Assembly (NCBI GenBank): GCA_002937455.1
Contig: PTJZ01000013.1
Span: forward strand, 1 to 64,000
Direction of reading: 5' to 3'
Length of the DNA: 64,000 nt
DNA from: Alphaproteobacteria bacterium MarineAlpha11_Bin1
GTDB lineage: Bacteria > Pseudomonadota > Alphaproteobacteria > MPNO01 > UBA830
Each line of letters opens with the position of its first letter. The stretch's first letter is position 1. A model generated the notes under the pieces. That model ran no database searches and was not told the origin of the DNA. It saw only the letters and a program-made list of their open reading frames with translations. The position numbers and the translations under genes were made by a program. This document shows positions 17,281 to 28,085 of this stretch, in pieces.

Positions 17281-18270
17281 ATGCGCGCTGTCGTCTTAAA
17301 CGAGTATGGATCTACAGGAAATCTTACAATGACGGAATTTCCGGCTCCCGTTCCGGGGCCCGAAGAGGTAATCGTCGATGTCCACGCGACGGCAGTCAAC
17401 TACGTCGACCTGGTTATGATTTGTGGCGCCTACCAGTTCAGGCCAGACGTACCTTTTGTGCCCGGCAAGGGACCGGCGGGAGTCGTAAAAGAGGTCGGCG
17501 AAAACGTAACTGACTTCGCGCCCGGTGACCGTGTACTGGCGATGGCAGAGAAAGGGGGGTATGCTGAACTAGCGCTCATCCACCGGAACAACTGTTATCG
17601 CTTACCCGATATGATGTCGTTCGTCGACGCTGCTTCGATGGCGCTGGTTTATGATACGGCTTGGTTTTCATTGATCGAGCGCGGCCGTTTTCAGGTGGGT
17701 GAGACGGTGCTGGTCCTAGGCGCCTCCGGCGGGGTCGGGCTTGCTGCGATTCAGCTAGTAAAGGCATTCGGTGGTACCGCTCTTGCCGGGATCGCAAATT
17801 CAGAGAAGGCCGAACTTGTGCGAGACGCAGGAGCGGATCATACTATCGATCTGGCCGCCAGAGATTTGCGAAATAGCCTGCGGGATCAAGTATTTGCTGT
17901 TACCAACGGCCGTGGCGCCGACGTCGTAATCGATCCATTGGGAGACGAAATCTTCCATGCGGCTGTCCGCGCAGTCGCCTGGCGCGGTAGGATGGTGGTG
18001 ATTGGCTTTGCCGCTGGGCAAGTTCCAACGCTTAAAGCCAACTACCTACTGGTAAAGAATATTGATATTGGCGGCCTACAAATCAGCGATTACCGGCGTC
18101 GACGTCCAGATCTGACGGCAAAGTGTTTCTCGCAGATATTTGAATTCTATGAGTCCGCTAAGATCAGCGCCCTACCAACGGAGAGAATGCCGCTGGAAGA
18201 TTTTGCAACTGGATTGAGGAAGGTACAGGAACGTACCGTGCGTGGGCGGATCGTTCTGACACAAAACTAA
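17281..18270 (+). CDS. NADPH:quinone oxidoreductase family protein
   Basis: 329 residues, zinc-less MDR. The start ATG 17281 is nine bases after the ligase stop, with AGGGA in between. The GroES-like part (MRAVVLNEYGSTGNLTMTEF, AVNYVDLVMICGAYQFRP, VPGKGPAGVVKEVG) and nucleotide loop VLVLGASGGVGLAAIQLVKAFG are standard. Members reduce enones or CoA-thioester double bonds with NADPH. As the fourth gene of the PyrK-PyrD-ligase operon it is a candidate for reducing a double bond of the CoA-activated substrate. Confidence 0.86.
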   Translation: MRAVVLNEYGSTGNLTMTEFPAPVPGPEEVIVDVHATAVNYVDLVMICGAYQFRPDVPFVPGKGPAGVVKEVGENVTDFAPGDRVLAMAEKGGYAELALIHRNNCYRLPDMMSFVDAASMALVYDTAWFSLIERGRFQVGETVLVLGASGGVGLAAIQLVKAFGGTALAGIANSEKAELVRDAGADHTIDLAARDLRNSLRDQVFAVTNGRGADVVIDPLGDEIFHAAVRAVAWRGRMVVIGFAAGQVPTLKANYLLVKNIDIGGLQISDYRRRRPDLTAKCFSQIFEFYESAKISALPTERMPLEDFATGLRKVQERTVRGRIVLTQN

Positions 18271-18405
18271 TAAACCGGTTCTAAATTTTTGTCATGTTTA
18301 AACGTATAGTAAAAAATTAGATCTCGGCAGAACTCCAGTTCATTGCGCAACGCCTGCCGCTTGTCCATTATTCTGCCCAAACCACCGATGACGGGGAACA
18401 CAACG

Positions 18406-19929
18406 ATGACCGATACCAAATCCACATCCACGTCCCAAAATGAGCCAATCCAGGACTTGCGGCAGTGGCTCGAAGCTGTGGACGATATTGGCGAACTAGT
18501 GAAAGTATCGGAGCCGGTCAACCGAGATCAGGAAATGAGCGCGATTGGTTATCTGTTGGCTAAGCAGCAGCCGTCCCCCACGGTGATGTTCGAAAAGGCG
18601 GAAGGATTCGATGATGGTGGGATCGGAGCGCGGCTTCTGTGGAACCTTGCGGGACCCAGCCTGAGGAGAATTTCTATAACGCTGGGGGAAGATCCGGAGA
18701 CGTTAGCTATTGAACTGATCCAGAAGGTAAAATCTAAACTCATGCAGCGGATCCCGCCGCGTGAAATTACGGCTGAGGAAGCACCCGTATTTCAGAACAC
18801 TTTGACGGGTGAAGATATCGATCTCGACAAATTACCTGTCCCGATGCATTGGCCGCTCGATGGTGGGCGATATCCGGGAACTGCAGACTGCGTTATCACT
18901 CGCGATCCCGATACCGGATATCTGAATGTCGGTACCTACCGCATGATGCAGCAAGGTAAGCGACATTCTGGGCTATATCTGTCACCGGGAAAGGATGCGC
19001 GGTTACATATTGAGCGCGCTTGGGAGCGGGGCGAATCTATAGAGGTCGCTGCAGCCTGGGGGGTGGATCCGATTTTCATGCTAGTCGGCTCGCAGGGTTT
19101 TCCGAAAAATATCTCGGAGTACGAATTCATCGGCGGTATCCGGGGTCAGGCGGTGTCGGTAGTGAGGGGAAAGAAGACCGATTTGCTGATTCCGGCAAAC
19201 GCGGAGTTGGTGATTGAGGGTGTTCTCAAACCGGGTTCCATGAAAGGTGAAGGTCCATTCGGTGAATTCACCGGGTACTACGGCCGGCCAGAGGGAGAGG
19301 CTCCGCTGATTGAGATTACAGCACTACACCATCGTAATCAGCCGATAATGACCAATGCTTTGATGGCGGATTATCCGTCCTGCGAGCAGTCAGGATTTTT
19401 CGCTATAATCCGCTCAGCGCGGGTCTGGAACGATTTCGATAAACTCGGTATTGCCGGAATTAAGGGCGTGTATTGCCATCCCGCAGCGGCCGGCGGCTGG
19501 GGTATGACTTGCGTCAGTATTGAGCAGCGCTATGCCGGACATGCAGCGCAGGTACTCGCCCTCGCCGCCCAGGTGCCCGGCGGAGCTTATTATACTAAAT
19601 GGATCATCGTGGTGGATGAGGACATCGATCCCTGTGACATGGATCAGGTTCTGTGGGCGATGGCGAGCCGCAGCAATCCGGTTGATGATGTCGAAATTTT
19701 GAAAAATACTTGGAGCACCCAGCTTGATCCTAGCCAGTATCCCCCAGAAAATCGGCCTTACGGATCGAAATGCTTGATCAACGCTTGCAAGGATCACAAG
19801 CATATCAAGGAATATTCGAAACGCACCATGCTGGATGAAAAAGTCTACAACAAGGTCGTAGCAGACTGGGAAAGACTGGGTCTTCCGGGAACCCCACCCG
19901 CGGTTCAGCATTTCGAAAAGGACGTGTGA
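18406..19929 (+). CDS. UbiD family decarboxylase (2 of 2)
   Basis: 507 residues from ATG 18406, with GGGGAA upstream; the earlier frame (18343) lies in the intergenic gap. The prenyl-FMN decarboxylase signature EGPFGEFTGYYG is exact, with the glutamates of the catalytic triad. It is longer than the first UbiD of the island and only distantly similar. The expected reaction is reversible decarboxylation of an aromatic or alpha,beta-unsaturated acid. It ends four bases before the convergent Acr3 gene. UbiX must come from elsewhere in the genome. Confidence 0.9.
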   Translation: MTDTKSTSTSQNEPIQDLRQWLEAVDDIGELVKVSEPVNRDQEMSAIGYLLAKQQPSPTVMFEKAEGFDDGGIGARLLWNLAGPSLRRISITLGEDPETLAIELIQKVKSKLMQRIPPREITAEEAPVFQNTLTGEDIDLDKLPVPMHWPLDGGRYPGTADCVITRDPDTGYLNVGTYRMMQQGKRHSGLYLSPGKDARLHIERAWERGESIEVAAAWGVDPIFMLVGSQGFPKNISEYEFIGGIRGQAVSVVRGKKTDLLIPANAELVIEGVLKPGSMKGEGPFGEFTGYYGRPEGEAPLIEITALHHRNQPIMTNALMADYPSCEQSGFFAIIRSARVWNDFDKLGIAGIKGVYCHPAAAGGWGMTCVSIEQRYAGHAAQVLALAAQVPGGAYYTKWIIVVDEDIDPCDMDQVLWAMASRSNPVDDVEILKNTWSTQLDPSQYPPENRPYGSKCLINACKDHKHIKEYSKRTMLDEKVYNKVVADWERLGLPGTPPAVQHFEKDV

Positions 19930-19933
19930 TCGC

Positions 19934-21043
19934 TTAAGCCCGGGTAAATGAGGGCTTAGAGAAATGTCTCTCCGTACGGTTAGCGAATGCGACAAGTGAT
20001 AGCATGACCGGCACTTCGACCAGTACGCCGACGACTGTTGCCAGTGCCGCGCCGGAATTTAGGCCGAAAACACTGATGGCAACGGCGACCGCCAGTTCAA
20101 AAAAGTTTGAGGTCCCGATCAGCGCGCAGGGTGCGGCCACGTTGTAGGGAACCCGCCATGCCCATGCGGCGGCGTACGCAATGAAAAAGATGCCGTAGGA
20201 TTGGAGAAGAAGTGGTATGGCAATCAGCCCGATCACAATCGGCTGGTTAATGATTACCTCACCTTGAAAACCGAATAGTAGTATGACCGTCGAGAGTAGA
20301 GCGAAAATAGAATACGGTTTGATCCGGCTGACGAAGCGATCAACCACTTGATCTCGGGTCTTGCCCCGAGAGGCGTGACGCATCAGCTGGAGGCGAGTTA
20401 GATAGCCGGCGAAGAGAGGAGTGACTACATATAGCCCCACCGATAGCAGCAAAGTTCGCCACGGTACCGTGATATCGGTTACCCCCAACAGTAACGCCAC
20501 GATGGGTGCAAACGCGAAGATCATGATCACATCGTTGACTGAGACCTGTACCAGCGTATAAGTCGCGTCACCTCGGGTAAGCTGCGACCAGACGAATACC
20601 ATTGCTGTACAGGGAGCCGCGCCCAGTAGGATCAGCCCGCCGATATACTGGACGGCATCTTCCGGGGCGATTAGGTCGGCAAAGACTACCTCAAAAAATA
20701 GTACGCCGAGAGACGCCATGCTGAATGGTTTTATCAGCCAGTTGGCAACGAGCGTGATAATCAGCCCCTTGGGACGATCTCCGATATGACGGATCGATGC
20801 GAAATCGACATTCACCATCATTGGGTAAACCATTCCCCAGATCAGGAACGCGACCACGAAATTTACTGATGCGTATTCGAGCTTGGCGAGAAATTCGAAT
20901 AGGCTGGGGGATATATTCCCGAGCATCAACCCCCCTATAATGCAAAGCGCTACCCAGATCGATAGCCACTTTTCAAAGAAACCAATTCTAGCGTTCTCGG
21001 CTGAGAGTTTTTGAATGCGGTGTGGTGGCAAAGTGTTGGTCAT
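19934..21043 (-). CDS. Acr3-type arsenite efflux permease
   Basis: 369 residues with about ten membrane segments. The motif [19 protein letters not shown] includes the functional Cys145 of Acr3 permeases, and [10 protein letters not shown] plus [18 protein letters not shown] are other family marks. It exports arsenite with the membrane potential. It stands alone here, with no arsR, arsC or arsH beside it, so it may be constitutive or under a remote regulator. It does not belong functionally to the surrounding catabolic genes. Confidence 0.9.
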   Translation of the reverse strand: MTNTLPPHRIQKLSAENARIGFFEKWLSIWVALCIIGGLMLGNISPSLFEFLAKLEYASVNFVVAFLIWGMVYPMMVNVDFASIRHIGDRPKGLIITLVANWLIKPFSMASLGVLFFEVVFADLIAPEDAVQYIGGLILLGAAPCTAMVFVWSQLTRGDATYTLVQVSVNDVIMIFAFAPIVALLLGVTDITVPWRTLLLSVGLYVVTPLFAGYLTRLQLMRHASRGKTRDQVVDRFVSRIKPYSIFALLSTVILLFGFQGEVIINQPIVIGLIAIPLLLQSYGIFFIAYAAAWAWRVPYNVAAPCALIGTSNFFELAVAVAISVFGLNSGAALATVVGVLVEVPVMLSLVAFANRTERHFSKPSFTRA

Positions 21044-21574
21044 GATCCGGTGGAGAGTTGCTAGAAGGGCATAGGCGTTTAGACGTCGTTTCCGGCAATA
21101 CGACGCGGACGTAGATTAAATGAGCTATATAAACATCATAGGATCGTCTCAATTTTATTCCACTCTTTCTGGACCGTTGACACTTACTAGTTGGATATCA
21201 AGATCTCTTCATTGGACTAATCGGCGCCGCGATTTGTGGTTTCTCGTTGCTAATTTTCCCATAAGTCGGGGGGGAAGCCGGAACGAATTTGCTACATCAT
21301 CGAATATATAATACGCAACAAAGGGTTCGGCATATGATGGTAACCATGGCGATAGTATGTGGAATTCAGTGAGCTGGCGCTTCATAGCTAGGATTAGAAT
21401 ATCTATTAAATAAGGGGGATCCATATTGTAGGCCTACGCCTATCTGCAGAGCCTGCCGCAATATAATATGCGAATACATAAAGAATTACCCGACAAGGCA
21501 ATCAATATTCCAATAATCATCGATATTTCGACCTTCGAAAGTGTTGTCCACAAAAATAACTGGAGCGTATTACC
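21044..21574. other. Intergenic region without recognisable gene
   Basis: 530 bases between the Acr3 start and the FAD monooxygenase. Small overlapping frames on both strands lack ribosome sites and look like chance ORFs. A TTGACA stands at 21177-21182 but no matching -10 follows at standard spacing. Confidence 0.6.
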
Positions 21575-22789
21575 TTGAACCGCATGCCAAAGATATCTGT
21601 CATCGGAGGGGGGCTGGGCGGACTCGCAACGGCTCTAGCTTTATACCGGCGTGGCATTGACGTAGCGGTCTACGAAAAAGCAACGGAGTTGGGAGAGATC
21701 GGTGCCGGCGTGGTGCTTAGCCCCAATGCGTTAAAGGCAATGCGCTATCTAGGTATCGAAGATCGGGTCATTGATATCGGCGTAGAAACGCGTGAACAGT
21801 CGATCCGAAGTTTCCGTAGCGGTCGCGTAATCGTGAAACCGAGACCCGGAGAAGATATTAAGGCGCGCTACGGTGCAACCTCTCTGACCATCCATCGGGC
21901 TGATCTTCATGATATCTTGGTCCAAGCAGTACCAGAGAAAATCGTTAACTTGGCGAAGACTTGTATCGGCGTTGACATGAGGGACGGCAGCGCGGTGGCG
22001 ATTTTTTCCGATGGGACCGAAGTCGATGCCGATATCGTCGTTGGCAGCGATGGCATTCACTCCACAGTCCGAGATAGCCTTCTCGGGCCGATTGAGCCGA
22101 CCTTCACCGGTTGTATTTGTTGGCGTGGGCTAGTACCGAGTTCAAAGCTCGGCAATCTGCAGCTTGCCCGGCAATTCACTATTTGGTGGGGACCTCACGG
22201 TCATATCGTGCATTATCCCGTCCGGCGCGGAGAATTGGTCAATTTCGTCGCTCATTTCGAGAGTGACGCATGGACTGGGGAATCCTGGGTCGAAGAATGC
22301 CCTCGTGAGCAAGTCATGGAAACCTATGCCGATTGGAATCCTGACTTGTTGGAACTCATCGGTTCAAGCGAGCGATACTACAAATGGGCACTTTACGATC
22401 GTCCACCCTTGGAAAATTGGATCAAAGGTCGGGCGGCGCTGCTTGGCGATGCAGCGCATCCGATGCTGCCATATCTTGGGCAGGGTGCCTGCATGGCGAT
22501 AGAGGATGGATGTGTGCTCGCTGAGGCCATCTACAAGACGCCGGACGATCTCGATACAGCGCTATCGGACTATGAACGTGTGCGCAAACCGCGGGCGATC
22601 CGCGCGCAACTGGGATCACGTTTTCGGGCAAAGGAAAACCATATAGCCTCGCCGATTGGGCGTTTCGCCCGAGATGTAAAAATGGCTTGGAGAAGTCGTT
22701 TCGGGAGCGATGGTTCACCCACCCAAGCCGCGGAATTTTACGATTATGATGTCGCCTCGAGCAATATTTTGGACTCGGATAACGGGTAG
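21575..22789 (+). CDS. FAD-dependent aromatic monooxygenase (salicylate/3-hydroxybenzoate hydroxylase-like)
   Basis: 404 residues. The class A flavin monooxygenase fingerprints are all visible: G-x-G-x-x-G in ISVIGGGLGGLATAL, DG in ADIVVGSDGIHSTVR (151-165) and GD in LLGDAAHPMLPYLGQGA (about 289-305). It hydroxylates an aromatic acid ortho or para to a phenol with NAD(P)H and O2. The start is taken as TTG 21575, because GGAG lies nine bases upstream; ATG 21584 gives three residues fewer. It is a single gene on the plus strand, with an amidohydrolase convergent downstream. Confidence 0.88.
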   Translation: MNRMPKISVIGGGLGGLATALALYRRGIDVAVYEKATELGEIGAGVVLSPNALKAMRYLGIEDRVIDIGVETREQSIRSFRSGRVIVKPRPGEDIKARYGATSLTIHRADLHDILVQAVPEKIVNLAKTCIGVDMRDGSAVAIFSDGTEVDADIVVGSDGIHSTVRDSLLGPIEPTFTGCICWRGLVPSSKLGNLQLARQFTIWWGPHGHIVHYPVRRGELVNFVAHFESDAWTGESWVEECPREQVMETYADWNPDLLELIGSSERYYKWALYDRPPLENWIKGRAALLGDAAHPMLPYLGQGACMAIEDGCVLAEAIYKTPDDLDTALSDYERVRKPRAIRAQLGSRFRAKENHIASPIGRFARDVKMAWRSRFGSDGSPTQAAEFYDYDVASSNILDSDNG

Positions 22790-22907
22790 ATTATTTTTTG
22801 ATCCATTCACTTCTCGGTGGGTATTGAAATCTTTCTTCCCCGCTCAATCGAGAGGCCTTCGATAGGTATTTACCCGATCGACTACCTCGCCTCCAGACTT
22901 TCTGGGT

Positions 22908-23864
22908 TCATAGATTGACGAATTTTGGGAAAAGTGCCGCGGCGTTATCCCGATTTATAGCGCCCTTCTCAGCTTCGCTGATCCCGTCCCACGCGTCCAA
23001 CCCGCTGCTTTCTATCGTCACCTTTTCGGCAGAGATATAGGGATAATCCGTTCCAAACAGGATCCGAGATTTATCTGCAATGCCTATCAGGCCAGTTAAA
23101 GGTATCGCATTTCCCGAAAGGGCTGTATCGAACCAGAATTTTCGAAAATATGACATTGCTCCCTCCGGATAATTTTCACGAAACGGCATGTCCTTATCAA
23201 AGATTGCAATCCTGTGTGCTAGAAAGGGCAACGTACCGCCGGAGTGGGAAAGTATAAATTTGATATGAGGATAGCGCTGAACGACGCCCTTTAGAATTAG
23301 GTTCACTGCGACGCGGGTCGTTTCGAATGGGTAGTCAATGAGCATGCGCGGAATGTCCCAGCCACTAGCCTCGGTTCCCGGCGGATAGCAGGGATGGATG
23401 AATACTACTGCTTTGCGCCGATTGAGTTCTTCGTAAAGAGGCTCGAAATCGGGGTGGCCTATATATTTATCGTCGATACTAGTCAGCAATGTGATTCCGT
23501 CGAGAGCGAGGTCGTCAAGCGCGCGTCCGCATTCCGAGATGGCGGAATCGATGTCTGGTAGCGGCAGAAAGCCAAATCCGCCGAACCGCCCCGGGTGATG
23601 CTGTGCCAGCGCTCCTAGATAGTCATTGCAGCGTTGCGCTAGAGATTTAGTCTGCTCGATGTCGCCAAACCATATGCCAGGCGATGTAAAGGACAGGATA
23701 GACGTGGAAATCGCCTCATTGTCCATCACGTCCAAGCTGTGCTGGGGGGTCCACTCGGGAAATCCTCTATAGGCCGTGCTGGTGATGCCGGCGCTTTTCT
23801 GTGCCTCAATATAAAATTCGGGCAAGACGTGATGGTGTACATCAATTCTTCCGTCGGCGGCCAT
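22908..23864 (-). CDS. Amidohydrolase family protein (paralogue of the one at 7642)
   Basis: 318 residues. The metal-binding H-x-H (RIDVHHHVLPEFYI), the His in VFIHPCYPP, the His in LSHSGGTLPFLAHRI and Asp in LFGTDYPYI match the ACMSD/resorcylate-decarboxylase branch. It shares long blocks with the protein at 7642, including PEWTPQ, SPG-x-WFGD and LPLPD, so the two arose by duplication. It may decarboxylate or hydrolyse the product of the adjacent FAD monooxygenase, which is convergent. ATG 23864 is followed by a normal N-terminus. Confidence 0.88.
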   Translation of the reverse strand: MAADGRIDVHHHVLPEFYIEAQKSAGITSTAYRGFPEWTPQHSLDVMDNEAISTSILSFTSPGIWFGDIEQTKSLAQRCNDYLGALAQHHPGRFGGFGFLPLPDIDSAISECGRALDDLALDGITLLTSIDDKYIGHPDFEPLYEELNRRKAVVFIHPCYPPGTEASGWDIPRMLIDYPFETTRVAVNLILKGVVQRYPHIKFILSHSGGTLPFLAHRIAIFDKDMPFRENYPEGAMSYFRKFWFDTALSGNAIPLTGLIGIADKSRILFGTDYPYISAEKVTIESSGLDAWDGISEAEKGAINRDNAAALFPKFVNL

Positions 23865-24146
23865 GGCACCTGCTCCCTTAATTGTAGATGAACTTTAACG
23901 GCGCGGCGACTATTTCGTCGAGGGGGTTTACTGATACGTTCTGTGTGAACGAGAGGCAATCCTATCGATATTTAATCGGATCTAGGCTACTGCGTTGCAA
24001 AGTCACTAATGTGACAAATCAATTACCTGCTAATTAACTGAGCGCCGCGCGGGGGTTACTATAGTTTTAAATGATCTGTTTATCAGAATTCTGCCAAGCT
24101 TTTCTTGGAGAGTCCAAGACATGCTTGCAAACCGGAGGGAATTGGC

Positions 24147-25841
24147 ATGACGGTTGCTACTAAAAGCTATGCGAGCGGCACCTCTGATGTGCCGTTAATA
24201 GGATCAACTATCGGGGCACAATTCGATTCGGCGGTTAATAAATGGGGCCCTCGCGATGCGCTGATCGTTCGTGAACAGGATATTCGATGGTCGTGGTCTG
24301 ACCTGAAACAACGGGTAGATGATTTCGCATCTGGACTGATTGATCTGGGCCTACGACCAGGTGACCGGATCGGCATCTGGTCTCCCAATAATTCAGAATG
24401 GACCATTACTCAGTTCGCGACCGCCAAGGCGGGGTTAATCCTAGTCAATATCAATCCTGCTTACCGGTTAGCGGAGTTAGAATATGCCTTGAATAGGGTC
24501 GGGTGTGTAGCGTTAGTGTCGTCAGTGGCGTTCAAGACCAGCGACTATCTCGGTATGCTCCGCGAGCTGGCTCCGGAATTAGACGCCGCCGCGCCGGGAG
24601 AATTGAAATCCGCTAAATTACCAACTCTACGTCACTTGATCATGGTCAATGGAGATGGAATCCGAGGTAGCTATGCTTTCGGCGATATTCTTGAACGTGG
24701 AAAGGCAGCTGGACAAACCCGCGTGAAAGATTTGGCGACGAGCTTACAGTTCGATGACCCGATCAATATTCAATTTACGTCTGGTACTACTGGCGCCCCC
24801 AAAGGCGCGACGTTGACCCACCATAATATTCTCAACAACGGTTTCTTTGTTGGCCGGGCACAGGCGTTAGGCGAAGACGATCGTATCTGTATACCCGTGC
24901 CGCTGTATCACTGTTTCGGTATGGTTATGGGTAATCTAGCCTCCGTTACCCACGGGGCGGCAATGGTCTACCCAGGCGAGGGTTTTGACCCAATGGCAAC
25001 ATTGGAAACAGTCTCGATGGAGAAATGCACAGCGCTCTATGGGGTGCCGACGATGTTTATCGCCCAGATACAGCATTCGGACTTTGATCGTTTCGATTTA
25101 TCGAGTCTCCGCACCGGCATAATGGCGGGGTCTCCCTGCCCGGTAGAGGTTATGAAACAGGTCATTGAAAAGATGCACATGGAAGACGTAACAATCGCTT
25201 ACGGTATGACCGAGACTAGCCCGGTCTCGACCCAGACGTCGGTTGATGATCCGATCGAACGCCGGGTGTCAACTATCGGTCGTATTCAGCCCCACCTGGA
25301 GATTAAGGTTATAGATGACGACGGGCGTATCGTCCCGCCGGGCGTAACCGGAGAACTATGTACCCGCGGCTATTCAGTCATGCGTGGCTACTGGGATGAT
25401 GACGAACGCACTGCAGACGCCATCGATACAGCAGGCTGGATGCACACCGGTGACCTCGCCACGATGGATGAGGGTGGCTATTTCAATATTGTTGGGCGAA
25501 TCAAGGACATGGTTATCCGGGGCGGGGAGAACCTCTATCCGCGTGAGATCGAGGAATTCCTTTTTCGTCACCCAAAAATATCCGACGTTCAGGTGTTCGG
25601 TGTCCCGGACGACAGATACGGCGAAGTACTGTGCGCTTGGATCAAATTGGCGGAGGGCGAAGAGGCGGAAGAGTTGGATATTATGTCATTCTGCGACGGC
25701 CAGATAGCTCACCAGAAAGTACCGCGTTACATTCGCTTTGTCGACGAATTCCCAATGACGGTGACCGGTAAAATACAGAAATTCATTATGCGCGACCAGA
25801 TGATTGAATCGCTAAAGTTGTCCGAGGCGAAGACAGCCTAG
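24147..25841 (+). CDS. AMP-dependent acyl-CoA ligase (2, ACSF2/FadD-like)
   Basis: 564 residues from ATG 24147, with GGAGGG eight bases upstream. Motifs: [18 protein letters not shown] (A3), [13 protein letters not shown] (A5), [17 protein letters not shown] (A7), [21 protein letters not shown] (A8) and the catalytic lysine in TVTGKIQKF (A10). The GENLYP and TGKIQK wording is that of the medium-chain acyl-CoA synthetase ACSF2 type. It activates a fatty or aromatic acid to its CoA thioester. It stands alone with 300 bases upstream and 180 before the ABC-F gene. Confidence 0.88.
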   Translation: MTVATKSYASGTSDVPLIGSTIGAQFDSAVNKWGPRDALIVREQDIRWSWSDLKQRVDDFASGLIDLGLRPGDRIGIWSPNNSEWTITQFATAKAGLILVNINPAYRLAELEYALNRVGCVALVSSVAFKTSDYLGMLRELAPELDAAAPGELKSAKLPTLRHLIMVNGDGIRGSYAFGDILERGKAAGQTRVKDLATSLQFDDPINIQFTSGTTGAPKGATLTHHNILNNGFFVGRAQALGEDDRICIPVPLYHCFGMVMGNLASVTHGAAMVYPGEGFDPMATLETVSMEKCTALYGVPTMFIAQIQHSDFDRFDLSSLRTGIMAGSPCPVEVMKQVIEKMHMEDVTIAYGMTETSPVSTQTSVDDPIERRVSTIGRIQPHLEIKVIDDDGRIVPPGVTGELCTRGYSVMRGYWDDDERTADAIDTAGWMHTGDLATMDEGGYFNIVGRIKDMVIRGGENLYPREIEEFLFRHPKISDVQVFGVPDDRYGEVLCAWIKLAEGEEAEELDIMSFCDGQIAHQKVPRYIRFVDEFPMTVTGKIQKFIMRDQMIESLKLSEAKTA

Positions 25842-26021
25842 AAGTATTTCGTTTGCTCCGAACCTTTATGGCCGCGTTCCGCGTGTCGGCCTAGGCTATT
25901 TACCTCAAAGGGTTAGGCCATCGTAGATTGGTTATCGGTGCGGATGTTTAACGTGCGGTATATTACTACGCTATTACGCAGGCCGTTGTAATTGTGTGCG
26001 GACCGTGGCACACCGCGCGCC

Positions 26022-27932
26022 ATGTTACAGATCGAAAATCTCACCTACCGTATTGGGCCGCGAGTTTTGCTTGACGGGGCATCGGCTTCGGTTCCAGCTG
26101 GGCACTGCGTCGGGTTGGTGGGGCGCAACGGGACTGGGAAGACGACGCTATTAAAATTGATTATGAGCGAATTAGAGGCCGATGGCGGGTCGGTTTCAGT
26201 CCCTCCGCTATGGCGGATCGGCGTTACCCGACAGGAAGCACCAGACGGCGCTGGCACTCTGGTCGATGCAGTGTTGGCGGCCGATACAGAACTACAGGAA
26301 CTAAACGAGGAAGCAGAGACTGCATCCAATCCGGATCGTATCGCCAGCATTCACGAACGGCTTGCCGAAAAAGACGCCCATAGTGCTCGGTCGCGGGCAG
26401 CGAGGATCCTCGCGGGGTTGGGTTTTGACGATACAGAACAGAAACGGCCTTTATATGAATTTTCGGGTGGCTGGCGTATGCGCGTGATGTTGGCATCGCT
26501 GCTTTTTGTTGGGCCAGATCTGTTGCTGCTTGACGAGCCGACGAACCATCTCGACCTCGAGGCGACGCTGTGGCTGGAGGAATATCTCCGCCGATACGAA
26601 GGCACCATCGTCATTGTCAGCCATGACCGGGGTTTACTCAACCGGGTCGTACAGGAGGTCATACATCTCGAAAACTCGAAGCTCACGATGTACCAGGGTG
26701 GTTACGATAGGTTTGAAGCGACGCGGCGGATGCGGTTGGAACAGAATGAGAGAGCACGCAGCAAGCAGGAAGCGCAGCGCGCTCATATACAAAAATTTGT
26801 CGACCGTTTTCGATACAAGGCGACTAAGGCAAAACAGGCGCAGTCGAGGATCAAGATGCTGGAACGGATGGAGCCGATTCCAGAGTTTTCCGACGGACCG
26901 CGGGTGACGTTTAATTTTCCTGATCCCGAACCGCCGCTATCACCACCACTGTTCAGCGTGCTTAACGCTATGGTTGGATACGAAGACAAAGTAGTCCTAA
27001 ATAATCTCTCCCTTCGGCTCGATGAGGATGACCGGATCGCGCTAATCGGCGCAAATGGTAACGGCAAGTCGACGCTGATCCGCTTACTAGCCGGTCGGCT
27101 GCAGGCGATGTCCGGCACGGTAACTGCCGCGCCCAAGTTGCGGGTTGGGTATTTTGCCCAGCACCAGACAGACGAGCTGGATATGGAGGCGACGCCAGTG
27201 ATTGAACTGGCCCGAAAACGACCGAAAGACCGGGATGAGCAGCTGCGAAGCCAGCTTGGCCGCTTCGGGTTTAGCCAGGAGAAGGCCGATACCCAAGTTG
27301 CTAGCCTATCGGGTGGTGAGAAAGCACGGTTGCTCTTTGCGCTTATGACCTGCGACGCTCCGCATATTCTGTTGCTTGATGAACCGACCAACCATCTCGA
27401 TGTAGATTCTCGCCAGGCGTTAATCCAAGCGATCAATGGTTTCACCGGTGCTGTGGTTATCGTCAGCCACGATCCGCATGTGTTGCAACTGACCGCCGAT
27501 CGATTCTGGTTGGTCGGCGATGGCGGCGTGAAGACTTATGACGGCGATTTGGAAGAATATAAGGAATTTCTTTTGGGTCGTAAGAAGAAGGAGCGAGGCA
27601 AGGATAAGTCTTTGGCCCCCCCGAAGACTGATCTACCTCCCGTCGACAGGCGAGGGCAGCGCCGCGCGGCGGCGGAGCAGCGACAGGTGCTCGCGCCTCT
27701 CCGAAAACAGGTTGCTCGTATTGAGAAGAATATGGAGAAACTTGAGGCGGAGAAGAATGAAATTGAGGGGAAGATGGCTGACCCAGAATTGTACGGAGGG
27801 GCCTCAGAGACGCTCGTAAGCCTTCAGAAGGATCTAGGATGGATTTTGCAAAAGCTTGCCGAGGCCGAGGAAGCATGGCTAGTCATGCAACAGGAGCTAG
27901 AAAAGTCTGACGAGACCGGGGGTACAGGATGA
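26022..27932 (+). CDS. ABC-F family ATP-binding protein (YheS/Uup-like)
   Basis: 636 residues from ATG 26022. Two ATPase domains are joined by a linker: Walker A at GRNGTGKTTLLKL and GANGNGKSTLIRL, signatures EFSGGWRMR and SLSGGEKAR, and Walker B LLLLDEPTNHLD twice. No membrane part exists. The linker carries basic residues (RARSKQEAQRAHIQKFVDRF) that in ABC-F proteins reach the tRNA exit site, and a coiled coil ends the protein (ARIEKNMEKLEAEKNEIEGK). The role is in translation or ribosome rescue, not transport. Confidence 0.88.
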   Translation: MLQIENLTYRIGPRVLLDGASASVPAGHCVGLVGRNGTGKTTLLKLIMSELEADGGSVSVPPLWRIGVTRQEAPDGAGTLVDAVLAADTELQELNEEAETASNPDRIASIHERLAEKDAHSARSRAARILAGLGFDDTEQKRPLYEFSGGWRMRVMLASLLFVGPDLLLLDEPTNHLDLEATLWLEEYLRRYEGTIVIVSHDRGLLNRVVQEVIHLENSKLTMYQGGYDRFEATRRMRLEQNERARSKQEAQRAHIQKFVDRFRYKATKAKQAQSRIKMLERMEPIPEFSDGPRVTFNFPDPEPPLSPPLFSVLNAMVGYEDKVVLNNLSLRLDEDDRIALIGANGNGKSTLIRLLAGRLQAMSGTVTAAPKLRVGYFAQHQTDELDMEATPVIELARKRPKDRDEQLRSQLGRFGFSQEKADTQVASLSGGEKARLLFALMTCDAPHILLLDEPTNHLDVDSRQALIQAINGFTGAVVIVSHDPHVLQLTADRFWLVGDGGVKTYDGDLEEYKEFLLGRKKKERGKDKSLAPPKTDLPPVDRRGQRRAAAEQRQVLAPLRKQVARIEKNMEKLEAEKNEIEGKMADPELYGGASETLVSLQKDLGWILQKLAEAEEAWLVMQQELEKSDETGGTG

Positions 27933-28085
27933 GGAATGAGGCTTGGATTCCCTGCGAGGTCGATACTCGTGTGCCGCCATCTAAAAGACAACATGGATTG
28001 TTACTTAGGTGTTTCCCTAGAACTCGCCCACCTAATTCAAAAATGCTATTTAGTTCGATAAAGAGCGATAGAACGGGATGAAAAT

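Noticed and set aside
21120..21424. Small ORFs in the Acr3-monooxygenase gap
   Set aside because: They overlap on opposite strands, lack ribosome sites and have random composition.
26783..27445. Minus-strand 220-residue ORF inside the ABC-F gene
   Set aside because: Serine/arginine-rich antisense frame opposite Walker motifs; no ribosome site.
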